Assembly: GCA_037962975.1 (NCBI GenBank)
Contig: JAYKXN010000072.1
Location: forward strand, 1-64,000
Length of the DNA stretch: 64,000 bases
From: Clitoria ternatea
Lineage: Eukaryota > Streptophyta > Magnoliopsida > Fabales > Fabaceae
Direction: 5' to 3'
In this document: one piece after another, positions 1 to 12,095 of the stretch
How the letters are laid out: each line of letters begins with the position of its first letter
Position numbering within the stretch: position 1 is the first letter of the stretch
Notes under the pieces: model-generated
The model's database searches: none
What the model was told of the DNA's origin: nothing
What the model saw: only the letters and a program-made list of their open reading frames with translations
Program-made: the position numbers and the translations under genes

Positions 1-2742
1 ATGAACATGTTTAAACATCACAAACAATGACTTACTTATTTTTATGATGTCATTTATCATCACATTTGTCTGAATCTCATCAATCATTACTTTTTTATAT
101 GTAGAACATATTAGTTATTAGTGTAGAAACAAAGATTTTGATACCATCATCGTAGTAGAAGTTTAAAAATCTAGAATGGAATAATTATTTTATAATATTT
201 TACTTTTATATATAATTTCTAATTTTTGTTTCATTTAAATAAAATTTATTTTTTAAAATCAAATAAAGATAAATTTAATAAATTATCACTTCTTAAATTA
301 TTTTTATTCAATAAATATACCTTATATTTAATGTTCTATTCTATAATTTAGACATCAATAAAAATGTAACATTCATAAAAAAGTTATGTAAAAATTTATA
401 ATATTAATGAATATGTGAAGACAAAATTATGATGGTAGAAAAGGAACATTTGATATAGAGACATTGTCTTTTCTAAATAAATAAGTAATACTAATAATTG
501 TGTATAATCATAAGTTTTAAAATATATAAACAAACTATGAAAATTAAATGAAAATAAAGTATATGATGAATAACTTGATAGAAACAACTCTTAAGGAATT
601 CACATTCTAATTGTGATTTAACATAAAAGATCAAAATTCACATTTTGATGAATCCATTCATAAACATAAAATCCTTCTCTATAAAAATTTAACATTATAG
701 AAGTAAGATTAAAATTAATAAAAAATAAAACTAGCATCTTTTCCAGTATTACCTTCATCTGAATCATAAACTTGTGTTTTTTTTGTTACCACAAGAAGGG
801 AGCGCAACGAAATGAAGCACTTTTTAAGGATACAAAACCTGTTAAAATGCTTGTGCTAGGAGTGCTTATTAATTTAAATGGATCTTGTGTGTATGTCCAC
901 CAAAGGTGATTAAGTATAAATTCTGAAAGTAATAAACTTAATGAACCAACTAGTGTTTATTGTAAAAAAAAGTGTTGAGACAATAATCCCTTAAAATAGG
1001 ATTTCTTTTCAAATAATAAAATATTTATTGAAATTACAAAAATCAGTGAAAGGATTAAATTTCAATAAAAGGCATCATTATTAATTAAGTACACTTTAAT
1101 TTGATTAAGATATATATAAAGAACCATCTAATAGTATTTAATTTGTTATTATTATTTTTATTAAACCAATGCTAAATTGTTATACCAAATTACATATGAA
1201 GATTATGGGGTGGCTTTAAATATCAAAGTGAAATGTGTCACTCATAGATGATGTTAGAAGCCAACAAAAGAATTTGTCCTCTTGGTGGACATTAAATGCC
1301 ATGTATATAGTTATACCATCAAAATAAAGAACAGTAAAATTTAACATCCTAAATTGGTGTATGTTTTATTATTTTACTTGGAGTTAATGTTTGTTATAAT
1401 GTTTAGAATACAAGTAAATGATTATCGTTTGATAATATAGATTCATTGTGCATCCATATATACATATATAAAGTGTGAAAATTTTGGTTATTATAAAAAA
1501 TAAGACATGATATATTTAAGAGGTCTATACATACAGAGAAGACATATACTATCAAAATCTTAATTTTATCTTAAAATAAAAATGTCAAATATGGTTATTA
1601 ATGGATAACTAAAACATATTTATACACATTTGTTATATTAGATTTATAAAATATCATAATATCTATAGTCTTTTATCTAATAATAAAAGTCAAAAAAATG
1701 TATATTGATGTCAGTAAATATTAGTCATAGTCACTGGCTGAGGAAAAGACACATAACTAATTTTAAAATTGAATTAACACTTCACTTTATTTTTCAGATG
1801 GATTCGGCCTAATTTAGTTTTAGGACAATTTATAAAATCATATTTAATAAGTGGCAACATTTCATCATGACTGATTAAACTAATTTCAAGTGAGTTTGCT
1901 TAAATAAATACACAATATATGTTTGGGATCCCTTGAGTTATTTAATGTTGCTTTGGGTCCGTATCCACGGCTTAATGCAAACTAAATTTTGAACCCTAAA
2001 TTATAGAGAGAAAATATGGCGTCCCATAAAGTAAATCTAAAGGTTGATAATCACAAACTTATCAATTTTATACATTTAAAGATGAATTAAAAAGAGAAAA
2101 TGTACAATGAAAATACTTTTTATTTTTGAATTATATAACAATACCAAATTATAGATTGACATCCAACTTCTAAGATCTTTTAGATTTCTTTTGAAAAAAT
2201 AACTCATATTTGCATCACACTTTCATGATGTCATTTATCATTATATTTGTTTGAATCTCACCAATCATGACTATCAATACATATTACATATTAGTTTTTA
2301 GAGTGGTAACATAAATTTTGAGTCCAAGAGTGCAGTTAAATTTTAAAAATGTATAACTTTTGATAATAATTTTTACTTATATATGTATAGTTTTAATCTT
2401 TTTCCTCTTTTTAAAATAAAATTTATCTTTTAAAAATCAAATAAAGATAAATTTAACCTTGAATTGTTTTTATTCGTTAAATATATCTTATATCTAGTGT
2501 TGTACGCTACAATAGAGACGCCAACAAAGATGTGATATTCGTCATAATGATATATAAAAAAATATGAAAATTTAAAATCATATAGTAATTATAAATTTTT
2601 GAAGATACAATCAATCATAATAGAACATTTAATATATACCTATAAGTTAGACACACTAAATTTTTCAAATAAATAAATAGTATTAGCATTTATGTATAAT
2701 CATATCGTTTGAAATAGAAAATCAAACTAAATAAATTATATG

Positions 2743-2901
2743 TTAATTTTATTTATTTTTTTTATTTTAATTTCATTTCTATATTGCTAACTTTTTTCTC
2801 TAGACGGGGATTTTATATATGTTAATAAATGAGTTCGTAGCATGTCAATTTTGACTTTTTAGGTCACAGGTCATACTTAAAATGTGAATTCTTGAAGTTT
2901 A
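2743..2901 (+). repeat. Inverted-repeat arm, left (pair 1)
   Basis: Runs from GTTAATTTTATTTATT through TCTCTAGACGGGGATTTTA to CTTGAAGTTTA. It is the reverse complement, with few mismatches, of 3514-3674. The arms are about 160 bp and enclose about 610 bp of ordinary monomer sequence. The module also appears in diverged form in direct orientation in most monomers (GATCAAAATTGACATTTTATG and following), so this arm is an inverted copy of a normal monomer module. Confidence 0.75.
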
Positions 2902-3513
2902 TGAGTGTTTATCATACCCTAAATCCTAAACCATACATTATAGGAGTAAAATTAAAATGAAAAAAAATAAAACTAGCATCTTTTCCAGTATTATCTTCAT
3001 CTCAATCATAAACTTCTGTTTTTTTTTGTTACCACAAGATGGGAGAGCAACGACATGAAGCACTTTTTGAGGATACAAAACCTGTTAAAACTGCTTGTGC
3101 TAGGAGTGCTTATTAATTTAAAGAGATCTTGTGAGTGTGTCCATCAAAGGTGATTAAGTATAAATTCTAAAAGTAATAAAGTTAATGAACCAACTAGTGT
3201 TTATTGTAAAAAAAAGTGTTGAGGCAATAATCCCTTAAAATTCGATTCTTTAACAAATAATAAAATATTTATTGAGCAAAAAATAATTACAAAAATCAGT
3301 AAAAAGATTAGATTTCAATAAAAGTCATCATTATTAATTAAGTGTACTTTAATTTAATTAAGATATATATAAAGAACCATCTAATAGTATTGAATTTGTT
3401 ATTATTATTATTAAACCAATACTATACTGTTATACCAAATTACATATGAAGATTATGGGGTGGCTTTATATATCAGAGTGAAATGTGTCACTCATAGATT
3501 TTGTTAGAAGCCT

Positions 3514-3674
3514 TAGACTTCAAGAATTCATATTTTAAGTGTGACCTGTGACCTAAAAAGTCAAAATTGACATTCTACGAACTCATTTATTAACATATAT
3601 AAAAGTCCCGTCTAGAGAAAAAAAGTTAGCATTATAGAAATGAAATTAAAATGATAAAAATAAATAAAATTATC
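3514..3674 (-). repeat. Inverted-repeat arm, right (pair 1)
   Basis: TAGACTTCAAGAATTCATATT through GTCCCGTCTAGAGAAAAA to AAATAAATAAAATTATC. This is the reverse complement of the arm at 2743-2901. Read-through transcription would give a hairpin stem of about 160 bp. Confidence 0.75.
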
Positions 3675-5963
3675 ATACTTTATTGCGTCTTAACTATGTC
3701 ATCATCATATGAAACATAAACTTGTTTCTTTTTCATAAGATGAGAGTGTAACAACCTCGAGTACTTCCAGAAGATATATAACATATTGAAAATGCTTGTG
3801 ATAGGAATCTTTTGATTGAAGGAGATGTTGTATATGTCTTCATAAAAGACAATCCAAGTGTAAATTTTGAAAATAATGAAGTTAATAAACCAACTTGTGT
3901 TTGTTTTAAAAAGAAAAAGTTGAGAACACAATCCCTTAAGATAGGATTATATAATGAAATGATAAAATAAGAGAAATTAATTCAAAATTACCGAAGGAAG
4001 AACGTTTCTAATAATGTCATCATCATTGTTTACACTTTGATTTTATTAAGTTATGCATAAAGAACCACCTAATAATGCTTAACTCTATATTATTAAATCA
4101 AAATTATCATCATTGTGTATGTTTTAATTTAATAAGGATATATATAAAAAGGTATCTAATAATGGTTAGTTTTTTCTTTTCTTTAAACAAATACTCAACG
4201 CTTATATCAAACAACATACGAAGATTACAAGGGTGGTCTTACATATGTGACTTAGATATCACACTCGTCAAGGTTGTTATAAACCAGTAAAAGAATTTGT
4301 TATCATGATCAACAACGGATATTATGTAATTCACTTATAACAAAAAAAGATCATATGAGAATGGTTCAATTTTATTTAATAACTTCAAACATTGATATAT
4401 CTTTCATTATTTTTCATTATGGTAACATGTTTTAGAATATTTAAAATTTAAATCAATGATAATTATTATATATATTAATAAGTATTATATATATTAAAGA
4501 TATTTAATATTACATAATAATATTTAACATACTTATAACCTGAGCATGATACTTAGATATGATAAATGTTTTCAAATCTCACACATTTTTATTTGTTGGT
4601 TATTTACTAACATACAAATCAAAATCACTTATATATTAAAATCAACCTTTTGTTACTCTCATGAACATGTGTAAATATCACAAACAATGACTTACTTATT
4701 TTTATGATGTCATTTATCATGACATTTGTCTGAATCTCATCAATCATGACTTTTTTATATGTAGAACATATTAATTTTATTCATTAAATATATCTTATAT
4801 TTAGTGTTCTATCATTTGATTGAGACATCAATAAAAATGTAACATTCATAAAAAAGTTATATAAAAATTATTAAAATTTAAAATCTTATAATATTCATAA
4901 ATTTATGAAGACAAAGTTATGATTGTAGAAAAGGAACATCTGATATAGAGACATTGTCTTTTTCAAATAAATAAGTAATACTAATACTTATGTATAATCA
5001 TAAGGTTTAAAACATCTAAACAAACTATGAAAATTACATGTCAATAAAATATATGATGAATAACTTGATAGAAACAACTATCAACTTAAAGAATTCACAT
5101 TGTAATTGTGATTTGACATAAAAGATCAAAATTGACATTTTATGAATCCATTCATAAACATAAAATCCTTTTCTATAAAACATTTAACGTTATAGAAGTA
5201 AAATTAAAATGAATAAAAAAAATAAAACTAGCATCTATTCCAGCATGATCTTTATCTTGATCATAAACTTGTGTTTTTTTGTTACCAGAAGATGGGAGTG
5301 CAACGACATGAAGCACTTTTTGAGGATATAAAACGTGTTTAAAATTGTTGTGCTAGGAGTGCTTATTAATTTAAAGAGATCTTGTGAGTGTGTCCAGCAG
5401 AAGTGATTAAGTATAAATTCTGAAAGTAATAAAGTTCATGAACCAACTAGTGTTTATTATAAACAAACAGTGTTGAGACAATAATCTCTTAAAATAGGAT
5501 GCCTTGATAAATAATAAAATATTTATTGAGTAAAATATAATTACAAAAATCAGTGAAAGGATTAGATTTCAATAAAAGTCATCATTATTATTTAAGTACA
5601 CTTTAATTTGATTAAGATATATATAAAGAACCATCTAATAGTATTTATTTTGTTATTATTATTTTTATTAAACCAATGTTAAATTGTTATACCAAATTAC
5701 ATATGAAGATTATGGGGTAGCTTTAAATATCAGAGTGAAATGTGTCACTCATAGATGTTGTTAGAAGCCAACAAAAGAATTTGTCGTCATGGTGGACATT
5801 AAATGCCATGTACTATAGTTATACCATGAAAATAAAGAACAGTAAAATTTAACATCCTAAATTGGTGTATGTTTTATTATTTTACTTGGTGTTAATGTTT
5901 GTTATAATGTTTAGAATACAAGTAAGTGATTATCATTTGATAATATAGATTCATTGTGCATCC

Positions 5964-5964
<1 letters not shown>

Positions 5965-6000
<36 letters not shown>
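5965..6000. repeat. (TA)18 microsatellite
   Basis: Pure TA tract between GTGCATCCG and AAAGAGTGAAAATTG. It is the variable tract found at the same point of most satellite monomers. Shorter equivalents are at 1456-1470 and 8233-8246. Confidence 0.9.
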
Positions 6001-6003
<3 letters not shown>

Positions 6004-8409
6004 AGTGAAAATTGTGGTTATTATAAAAAATAAGACATGATATATTTAAGAGGTCTATACATACAGAGAAGAGTTATACTATCAAAATCTTAATTTTATC
6101 TTGAAGTAAAAATGTCAAATATGGTTATTAATGAATAACTAAAACATATTTACACACATTTGTTATATTAGATTTATAAAATGTCACAATATCTATAGTC
6201 TTCTATCTAATAATTGGAGAGCAAAAATGTATATTGATGGCAACAAACATTAGTCATAGTCATTGGTTGAGGAAAAGACACATAACTAATTTTAAAATTG
6301 AATTAACACTTCACTTTATTTTTCAGATGGATTCAGCTTAATTTATTTTTAGGATAATTTATAACATCATATTCATTAAGTGGCAATATTTCATCATGAC
6401 TGATTAAACTAATTGTAAGTGAGTTTGCTGAAATAAATACACAATATATGTTTGGGATCCTTTGAGTTATTTAATGTTACTTTGGGTCCATATTCATGGC
6501 TTAGTGCAAACTAAATTTTGAACCCTAAATTATTGAGAGAAAATATGGTGTCACATAAAGTAAATCTAAATGTTGAGAATCACAAACTTATCAACTTTAT
6601 ACATATAAAGATGAATTAGAAAAAGAAAATGTACAATGAAAATACTTTTTATTTTTGAATTATATAACAATACCAAATTATGGATTGACATCCAACTTCT
6701 AAGATCTTTTAGATTTCTTTTAAAAAATATAACTCATATATTTGCATTACACTTGCTTATTGTTATAAACATGTGTAAATATCTCAAACAATGACTTATT
6801 TACTTTCATGATGTCATTTATCATGATATTTGTTTGAATCTCACCAAGCATGAATTTTTTATGTGTAGAACCTTTTAGTTATTAGTGTGGAAACATATAC
6901 TTTGATACCAGAATAGTAGTTAAAGTTTAAAAATCTAGAATTGAATAATTATATTAGAATCTTTTACTTTTATATATAATTTATACTTTTGTTTCATTTA
7001 AATAAAATTTATTTTTTTAAATCAAATAAAGATAAATTTAATAAATCGTCACTTCTCACTCATTAAATATACGTTATATTTAGTGTTCTATGCTATGATT
7101 GAGACATCAATAAAAATGTAATAGTCATTAAAAAGATATATAAAAATTATTAAAATTAAAAATCTTATAATATTCATATATTTGTGAAGACAAAATTATT
7201 ATGGTAGAAAATGAACATTTGATATAGAGACATTGTCCTTTTTCAAATAAATAAGTAATACTAATACTTGTGTATAATCATAACATTTAAAATATATAAA
7301 CAAACTAAGAAAATTATATGACAATAAAATATATGATAAATAACTTGACAGAAACAACTATCAGCTTAAGGAATTCATATTCTAATTGTGATTTGACGTA
7401 AAAGATCAAAATTGACATTTTATGATTCCATTCATAAACATAAAATCTTTGGCTATAAGAAATTTAACATTGTAGAACTAAAATTAAAATGAATAAAAAA
7501 TAAAACTAGCATCTTTCCCAGCATCATCTTTATCTAGATCACAAAATTGTTTTTTTTTTGTTACCGCAAGATGGGAGTGCAATGACATGAAGCACTTTTT
7601 GAGGATACAAAACCTGTTGAAAATGCTTGTGCTAGGAGTGCTTTAATTTAAAGAGATCTTATGAGACTGTCCATGAAAGGTGATTAAGTATAAATTCTAA
7701 AAGTAATACAGTTAATGAACCAACTTGTGTTTATTGTAAAAAAAAGTGTTGAGACAATAATTCCTTAGAATAGGATTACTTGGCAAATAATAAAATATTT
7801 AATGAGTAAAAAATAATTACTAAAATTAGTGAAACGATTAAATTTCAATAGAAGTCATCGTTATGAATTATGTACACTTTAATTTGATTAAGATATGTAT
7901 AAAGAACCATCTAATAGTATTTCATCTGCTATTATTATTTAACCAATACTAAAATGTTATACCATATTACATATGAAGATTATGGGGTGACTTTAAATAT
8001 TAGAGTTAAATGTGTCACTCATAGATGTTGTTAGAAGCCAACAAAAGAATTTGTCATCATGGTGGACCTTAAATGCCATGTACTACACTTACACCATCAA
8101 AATAAAGAATAGTAAAATTTAATAACCTAAATTGGTGTATGTTTTATTATTTTACTTGATGTTAATGTTTGTTTTATTGTGTAGAATACAAGTAAATCAT
8201 AATCATTTAATAATATGTATCAATTATGCATCTATATATATATATAAAGTTTGAAAATTTTAGTTATTGAAACAAATAAGACATGACATATTTAAGAGGC
8301 CTATAGGTACAGAGAAGACATATACTATCAAAATCTTAATTTTATCTTAAAGTAAAAATGTCAAATATGGTTATATAAATAAATAACTAAAACATATTTA
8401 GACACATTA

Positions 8410-8816
8410 TGTAACGCCCCGGACGCTTTTTAGAAATGAACGACTCACCCTACAGACCAACACGAGACCTTTCCAATGTGCTTTTGTCCTCACTCACACA
8501 TTTCTTGAGAAATTCCCTGGAGGTCACCCATCCCAGAATTACTCCAAGTTAAGCATGCTTAACTTTGGTGTTCTTAAGTGATAGGCTACCGAAAAGGCTA
8601 ATGCATTTGTTGGTATAGGTAGTACGAATTCATTTCTTTAAGCTATCCTCGATTGTATAGTCCTATATCTATACAGTCTTTAGATCCCTCTCATTCTGGT
8701 ATGTATTCAATTCGTTCATGTGTCCCTCCCACTGGAAGCCTGCTAGGAGCCACTCCTTGTCCGTGCCCATGCACCGGTGATCACTCCCCGCCCTCAACAG
8801 TGCCCGGGATGTCACA
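8410..8816 (-). repeat. Cassandra LTR (3' LTR in element sense), 407 bp
   Basis: Starts TGTAACGCCCCGG and ends GGGATGTCACA on the plus strand. The 5S-like region is near 8515-8585. The plus-strand open frame at 8653-8880 is a by-product of LTR sequence, not a gene. Confidence 0.9.
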
Positions 8817-8872
8817 TGCCCACCAGCTTCCGCCTGGTTCATCCTCGAACCATACCGTACTAGGAGAGGCTA

Positions 8873-8885
8873 GGCTCTGATACCA
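8873..8885 (-). other. Primer-binding site (initiator tRNA-Met)
   Basis: The plus strand reads GGCTCTGATACCA, the complement of the TGGTATCAGAGCC motif used by many plant retroelements for tRNA-iMet priming. It lies one base from the LTR at 8887, which fixes the element's direction as minus. Confidence 0.9.
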
Positions 8886-8886
8886 C

Positions 8887-9384
8887 TGTAACGCCCCGTT
8901 CGCTTTTCAGGAATGAACGACTCGTCCCACAGACCAACACGAGACCTTTCCAATGTGCTTTTATCCTCACTCACACATTTCCTGAGAACTTCCCAGGAGG
9001 TCACCCATCCCAGAATTACTCCAAGTTAAGCATGCTTAACTTTAGAGTTCTTAAGTGATAGGCTACCGAAAAGGCTAATGCATTTGTTGGTATAGGTAAT
9101 ACGAATTCATTTCTTTAAGCTATCCTCGACTGTATAGTCCCATACCTATACAGTCTTTGGATCCCTCTTATTCTGGTATGTATTCGATTTGTTCATGTGT
9201 CCCTCCCACTGGAAGCCTGCCAGGAGCCACTCCTTGTCCGTGCCCATACACCGGCGATCACTCCTCGCCCTCAACAGTGCCTGGGATGTCACATTCCCCG
9301 CTGGAAGCCTGCCAGGAGCCGCTCCTTATCCGTGCCCATGCATCGAGGATCACTCCCCGCCCTCAACAACGCTGGGATATCACA
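8887..9384 (-). repeat. Cassandra LTR (5' LTR in element sense), 498 bp, with internal duplication
   Basis: About 91 bp longer than the other LTRs. The stretch from GGAAGCCTGCCAGGAGCC to the CCCTCAACA region is present twice in tandem (about 9211-9301 and 9302-9384), so an internal GGGATGTCACA-like end is followed by a second one. The sister solo LTR at 22192-22597 has the single-copy length. The overlapping open frames at 9157-9481 come from this duplication and are not genes. Confidence 0.85.
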
Positions 9385-10109
9385 CATTAGTTATATTAGA
9401 TTTCTAAAAAGTCACAATATCTTTAGTCTTCTATCTAATAATAGGATCCAAAAAATGTATGATGATGGTAGCAAACATTAGTCATAGTCACGGGTTGAGG
9501 AAAACTCACATATCTGATTTTAAAATATAAATAACACATCATGTTAATTTCTAGATAGATTCGGACTAATTTAATTTGGGGACATTGAATAAAATAATAT
9601 TTAATAAATGGCCACATTTTATCATGACTGATTAAACTAATTTCAAGTGAGGTTGCTCAAATAAATACACAATATATATTTGGTATCCTTTGAGTTATTT
9701 AATGTTGCTATGGGTCCGTATGCATGGCTTAATGCAGACTAAATTTTGAACCCTAAAAAATTGAGAGAAAATATGACGTCACATAAAGTATGTAATTCAC
9801 TTATAGCAAAAAAGGATTATATAAGAATGGTACAATTTTATTCAATAACTTCAAACATTGATATATGTTTCATTATTTTGTGTTATGGTAACATGTTTTA
9901 GAATATTTAAAATTTAAATCAATGATAACTATTATATATATTAATAAGTATTATATATATTAAAGATATTTAATATTACATAATAATATTTAACATACTT
10001 ATGACCAGAGAATGATACTTAGTTATTATAAATGTTTTCAAATCTTATACATTTTTATTTGTTGGTTATTTATTAACATACAAATCAAACATCATACATA
10101 TCTTAGAAT
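9385..10109 (+). repeat. Satellite monomer segment between Cassandra and hAT
   Basis: Begins with the Cassandra target duplication CATTA and carries monomer landmarks such as TAGTCTTCTATCTAATAATAGG, GGTTGAGGAAAACTCACATA and GAACCCTAAA. Near 9787 it jumps (GTCACATAAAGTA to TGTAATTCACTTATAG) to a part of the monomer otherwise located elsewhere, so it holds an internal deletion or rearrangement shared with copy B. Confidence 0.8.
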
Positions 10110-10646
10110 TAGGGATGGAAATGGGTCAGGCCGTCCGTCGGGGGCCTATGGCCCGGCTCGTTTAAAGCCTACACAGGCCATGCTTGTCGGGCTAGAAGGC
10201 TAGGCTTACGCTTTTAAGAAGGCCTTTTAAACTAAACAGGCCAGGCCACAGGCTTTCTGAAAAGCCTTTGAAGCCCAACAGGCCGGCCTATTTAATTAAA
10301 TTAATTGTTAATTAGTTATATATATAATATTTATGACATAAACTGATACATATATTACATATTTACATTTATATAATTTAAATTAATATTACAAGTTTAT
10401 AATTAAAAAAATTAAGAGGGAATGGAACATAATTTTTTTAGGTTGGTTTTAGCATTTTAAAAGTTTCACTATAAATAGGTTTTTTAAACAGGCTTTTAAA
10501 CAGGCCAGGCCTTCAAACAGGCCATAACAGGCCTTAAAAAAAAGCCTATGACAGGCTAATAGGCTAGGCTCAGGCCTTGAAATTTTGATGTAGGTTAGGG
10601 TCAGGCCTTTCAAAGCCTGTTCCGGCCTGGCCCATTTCCATCCCTA
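10110..10646. mobile_element. Non-autonomous hAT element, 537 bp (copy A)
   Basis: Terminal inverted repeats TAGGGATGGAAATGGG at the left and CCCATTTCCATCCCTA at the right, extended by CAGGCC/GGCCTGG. An 8-bp target duplication flanks it: CTTAGAAT at 10102-10109 and CCTAGAAT at 10647-10654, one mismatch. The 8-bp duplication and TIR style fit the hAT superfamily. The subterminal regions are packed with CAGGCC and AGGCCTTT motifs in both orientations, like the subterminal transposase-binding repeats of hAT elements. The core is AT-rich with no transposase, so it would need a transposase in trans. The open frame 10012-10203 crosses the left end and is spurious. Confidence 0.88.
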
Positions 10647-12059
10647 CCTAGAATCATCCTTTTGTTACTCTCATGAACATGTGTAAATATAACAAACAAT
10701 GACTTACTCATTTTTATGATTTTATTTATCATGACATTTGTTAGAATCTCATCAATCATGACTTTTTCATATGTAGAACATTTTAATTATTAGTGTGGAA
10801 ACATATATTTTGATACCATCATAGTAGTGAAAGTTTAAAAATCTAGAATTGAATAATTATTTTATAATTTTTTACTTTTATATATAATTTCTAATTTTGC
10901 TTCATTTAAATAAAGTTTACTTTTTAAAAATTAATTGAATATAAATTTAATAAATCATCACTTCTTAAATTATTTATATTAATTAAATATATCTTATATT
11001 TAGTATTTCATTCTATGATTGAGACATCAATAAAAATGTAACATTCATGAAAGAGTTATATAAAAATTATTAAAATTTAAAATCTTATAATATTCATAAA
11101 GTTGTGAAGAAAAAATTATTATGGTACATAAGGAACATTTGATATAGAGACATTGCCTTTTCAAATAAATAAGTAATACTAATACTTATGTATAATCATA
11201 AGGTTTGATATATATATAAACAAACGAAGAAAATTATATGACAATAAAATATATGATAAATAACTTGACAGAAACAACTATCAGCTTAAGGAATTCACAT
11301 TCTAATTGTGATTTGACGTAAAAGATCAAAATTGACATTTTGTGATTCCATTCATAAACATAAAATCTTTGGCTATAAAAAATTTAACATTGTAGAACTA
11401 AAATTAAAATGAATAAAAATAAAACTAGCATCTTTTCCAGGATACAAAACTTGTTGAAAATGCTTGTGCTAGGAGTGCTTTAATTTAAAGAGATCTTGTG
11501 AGTATTTCCACCAAAGGTGATTAAGTATAAATTCTGAAAGTAATAAAGTTAATAAACCAACTTGTGTTTATTTTAAAAAAAAAGTGTTGAGACAATAATT
11601 CCTTAGAATAGGATTATTTGGCAAATAATAAAATATTTAATGAGTAAAAAATAATCAGTAGAAGGATTAGATTTCAATAAATGTCATCGTTATGAATTAT
11701 GTACACATTAATTTGTTTAAGATATATATAAAGAACCATCTAATACTATTTAATTTGTTTTTATTAATAAACCAATACTAAAATTTTATACCAAATTACA
11801 TATGAAGATTATGAGGTGGCTTTAAATATTAGAGTTAAATGTGTCACTAATAGATGTTGTTAGAAGCCAACAAAAGAATTTGTCATCATGGTGGACTTTA
11901 AATGCCATGTACTACACTTACACCATCAAAATAAAGAACAGTAAAATTTAACAACCTAAATTGGTGTAAGTTTTATTATTTTACTTGATGTTAATGTTTG
12001 ATATAATGTTTAGAATACAAGTAAATGATAATCATTTGTTTATATGAATCCATCGTGTA

Positions 12060-12095
<36 letters not shown>

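Larger units (their letters stand above)
1..8409 (+). repeat. AT-rich satellite, monomers of about 2.25 kb
   Basis: Head-to-tail monomers with anchor GTGCTAGGAGTGCTT near 853, 3097, 5350 and 7629 (spacings 2244, 2253, 2279). Ordered landmarks in each monomer include AACAATGACTTA-TTTATGATGTCATTTATCATGACATTTG, the anchor, GTCACTCATAGATG with GTTAGAAGCCAACAAAAG, a (TA)n tract with AAAGTGTGAAAATT, GGTTGAGGAAAAGACAC, and TTTGAACCCTAAATTAT. No coding capacity was recognised. The short open frames at 396-587 (minus), 3680-3931 (minus) and 4075-4290 (plus) recur in other monomers only because the monomer recurs. Confidence 0.85.
8410..9384 (-). mobile_element. Cassandra-type TRIM, complete
   Basis: Terminal-repeat retrotransposon in miniature lying on the minus strand. 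Two LTRs (8410-8816 and 8887-9384) flank an internal domain of only about 70 bp. The minus-strand primer-binding site TGGTATCAGAGCC, complementary to the 3' end of initiator tRNA-Met, is at 8873-8885, one base from the LTR. LTR ends are TGTGACATCC and GGGGCGTTACA on the minus strand. A 5-bp target duplication CATTA flanks it at 8405-8409 and 9385-9389. Each LTR contains a 5S-rRNA-like stretch with AAGTTAAGCATGCTTAACTT and GGGATGGGTGACCTCC on the minus strand, the hallmark of Cassandra. It encodes no protein and would depend on proteins from other elements. Confidence 0.92.

Noticed and set aside
396..587. 63-codon minus frame recurring at 12729 and, diverged, at 42436 and 53779
   Set aside because: AT-rich satellite sequence with no domain; frames vary in length and ends between monomers.
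4075..4290. 71-codon frame (MLNSILLNQNYHH...) recurring at 17670, 30871 and 50588
   Set aside because: Conserved only because the satellite copies are recent. The equivalent at about 36203 has an early stop, and nothing in the composition looks like coding sequence.
8515..8585. A genuine 5S rRNA gene
   Set aside because: The similarity covers only part of 5S and is embedded in LTRs with a tRNA-Met primer site, which identifies Cassandra.
10012..10203. 63-codon frame at 10012 (and 23225)
   Set aside because: Runs from satellite across the hAT terminal repeat; a chimera of two repeats.
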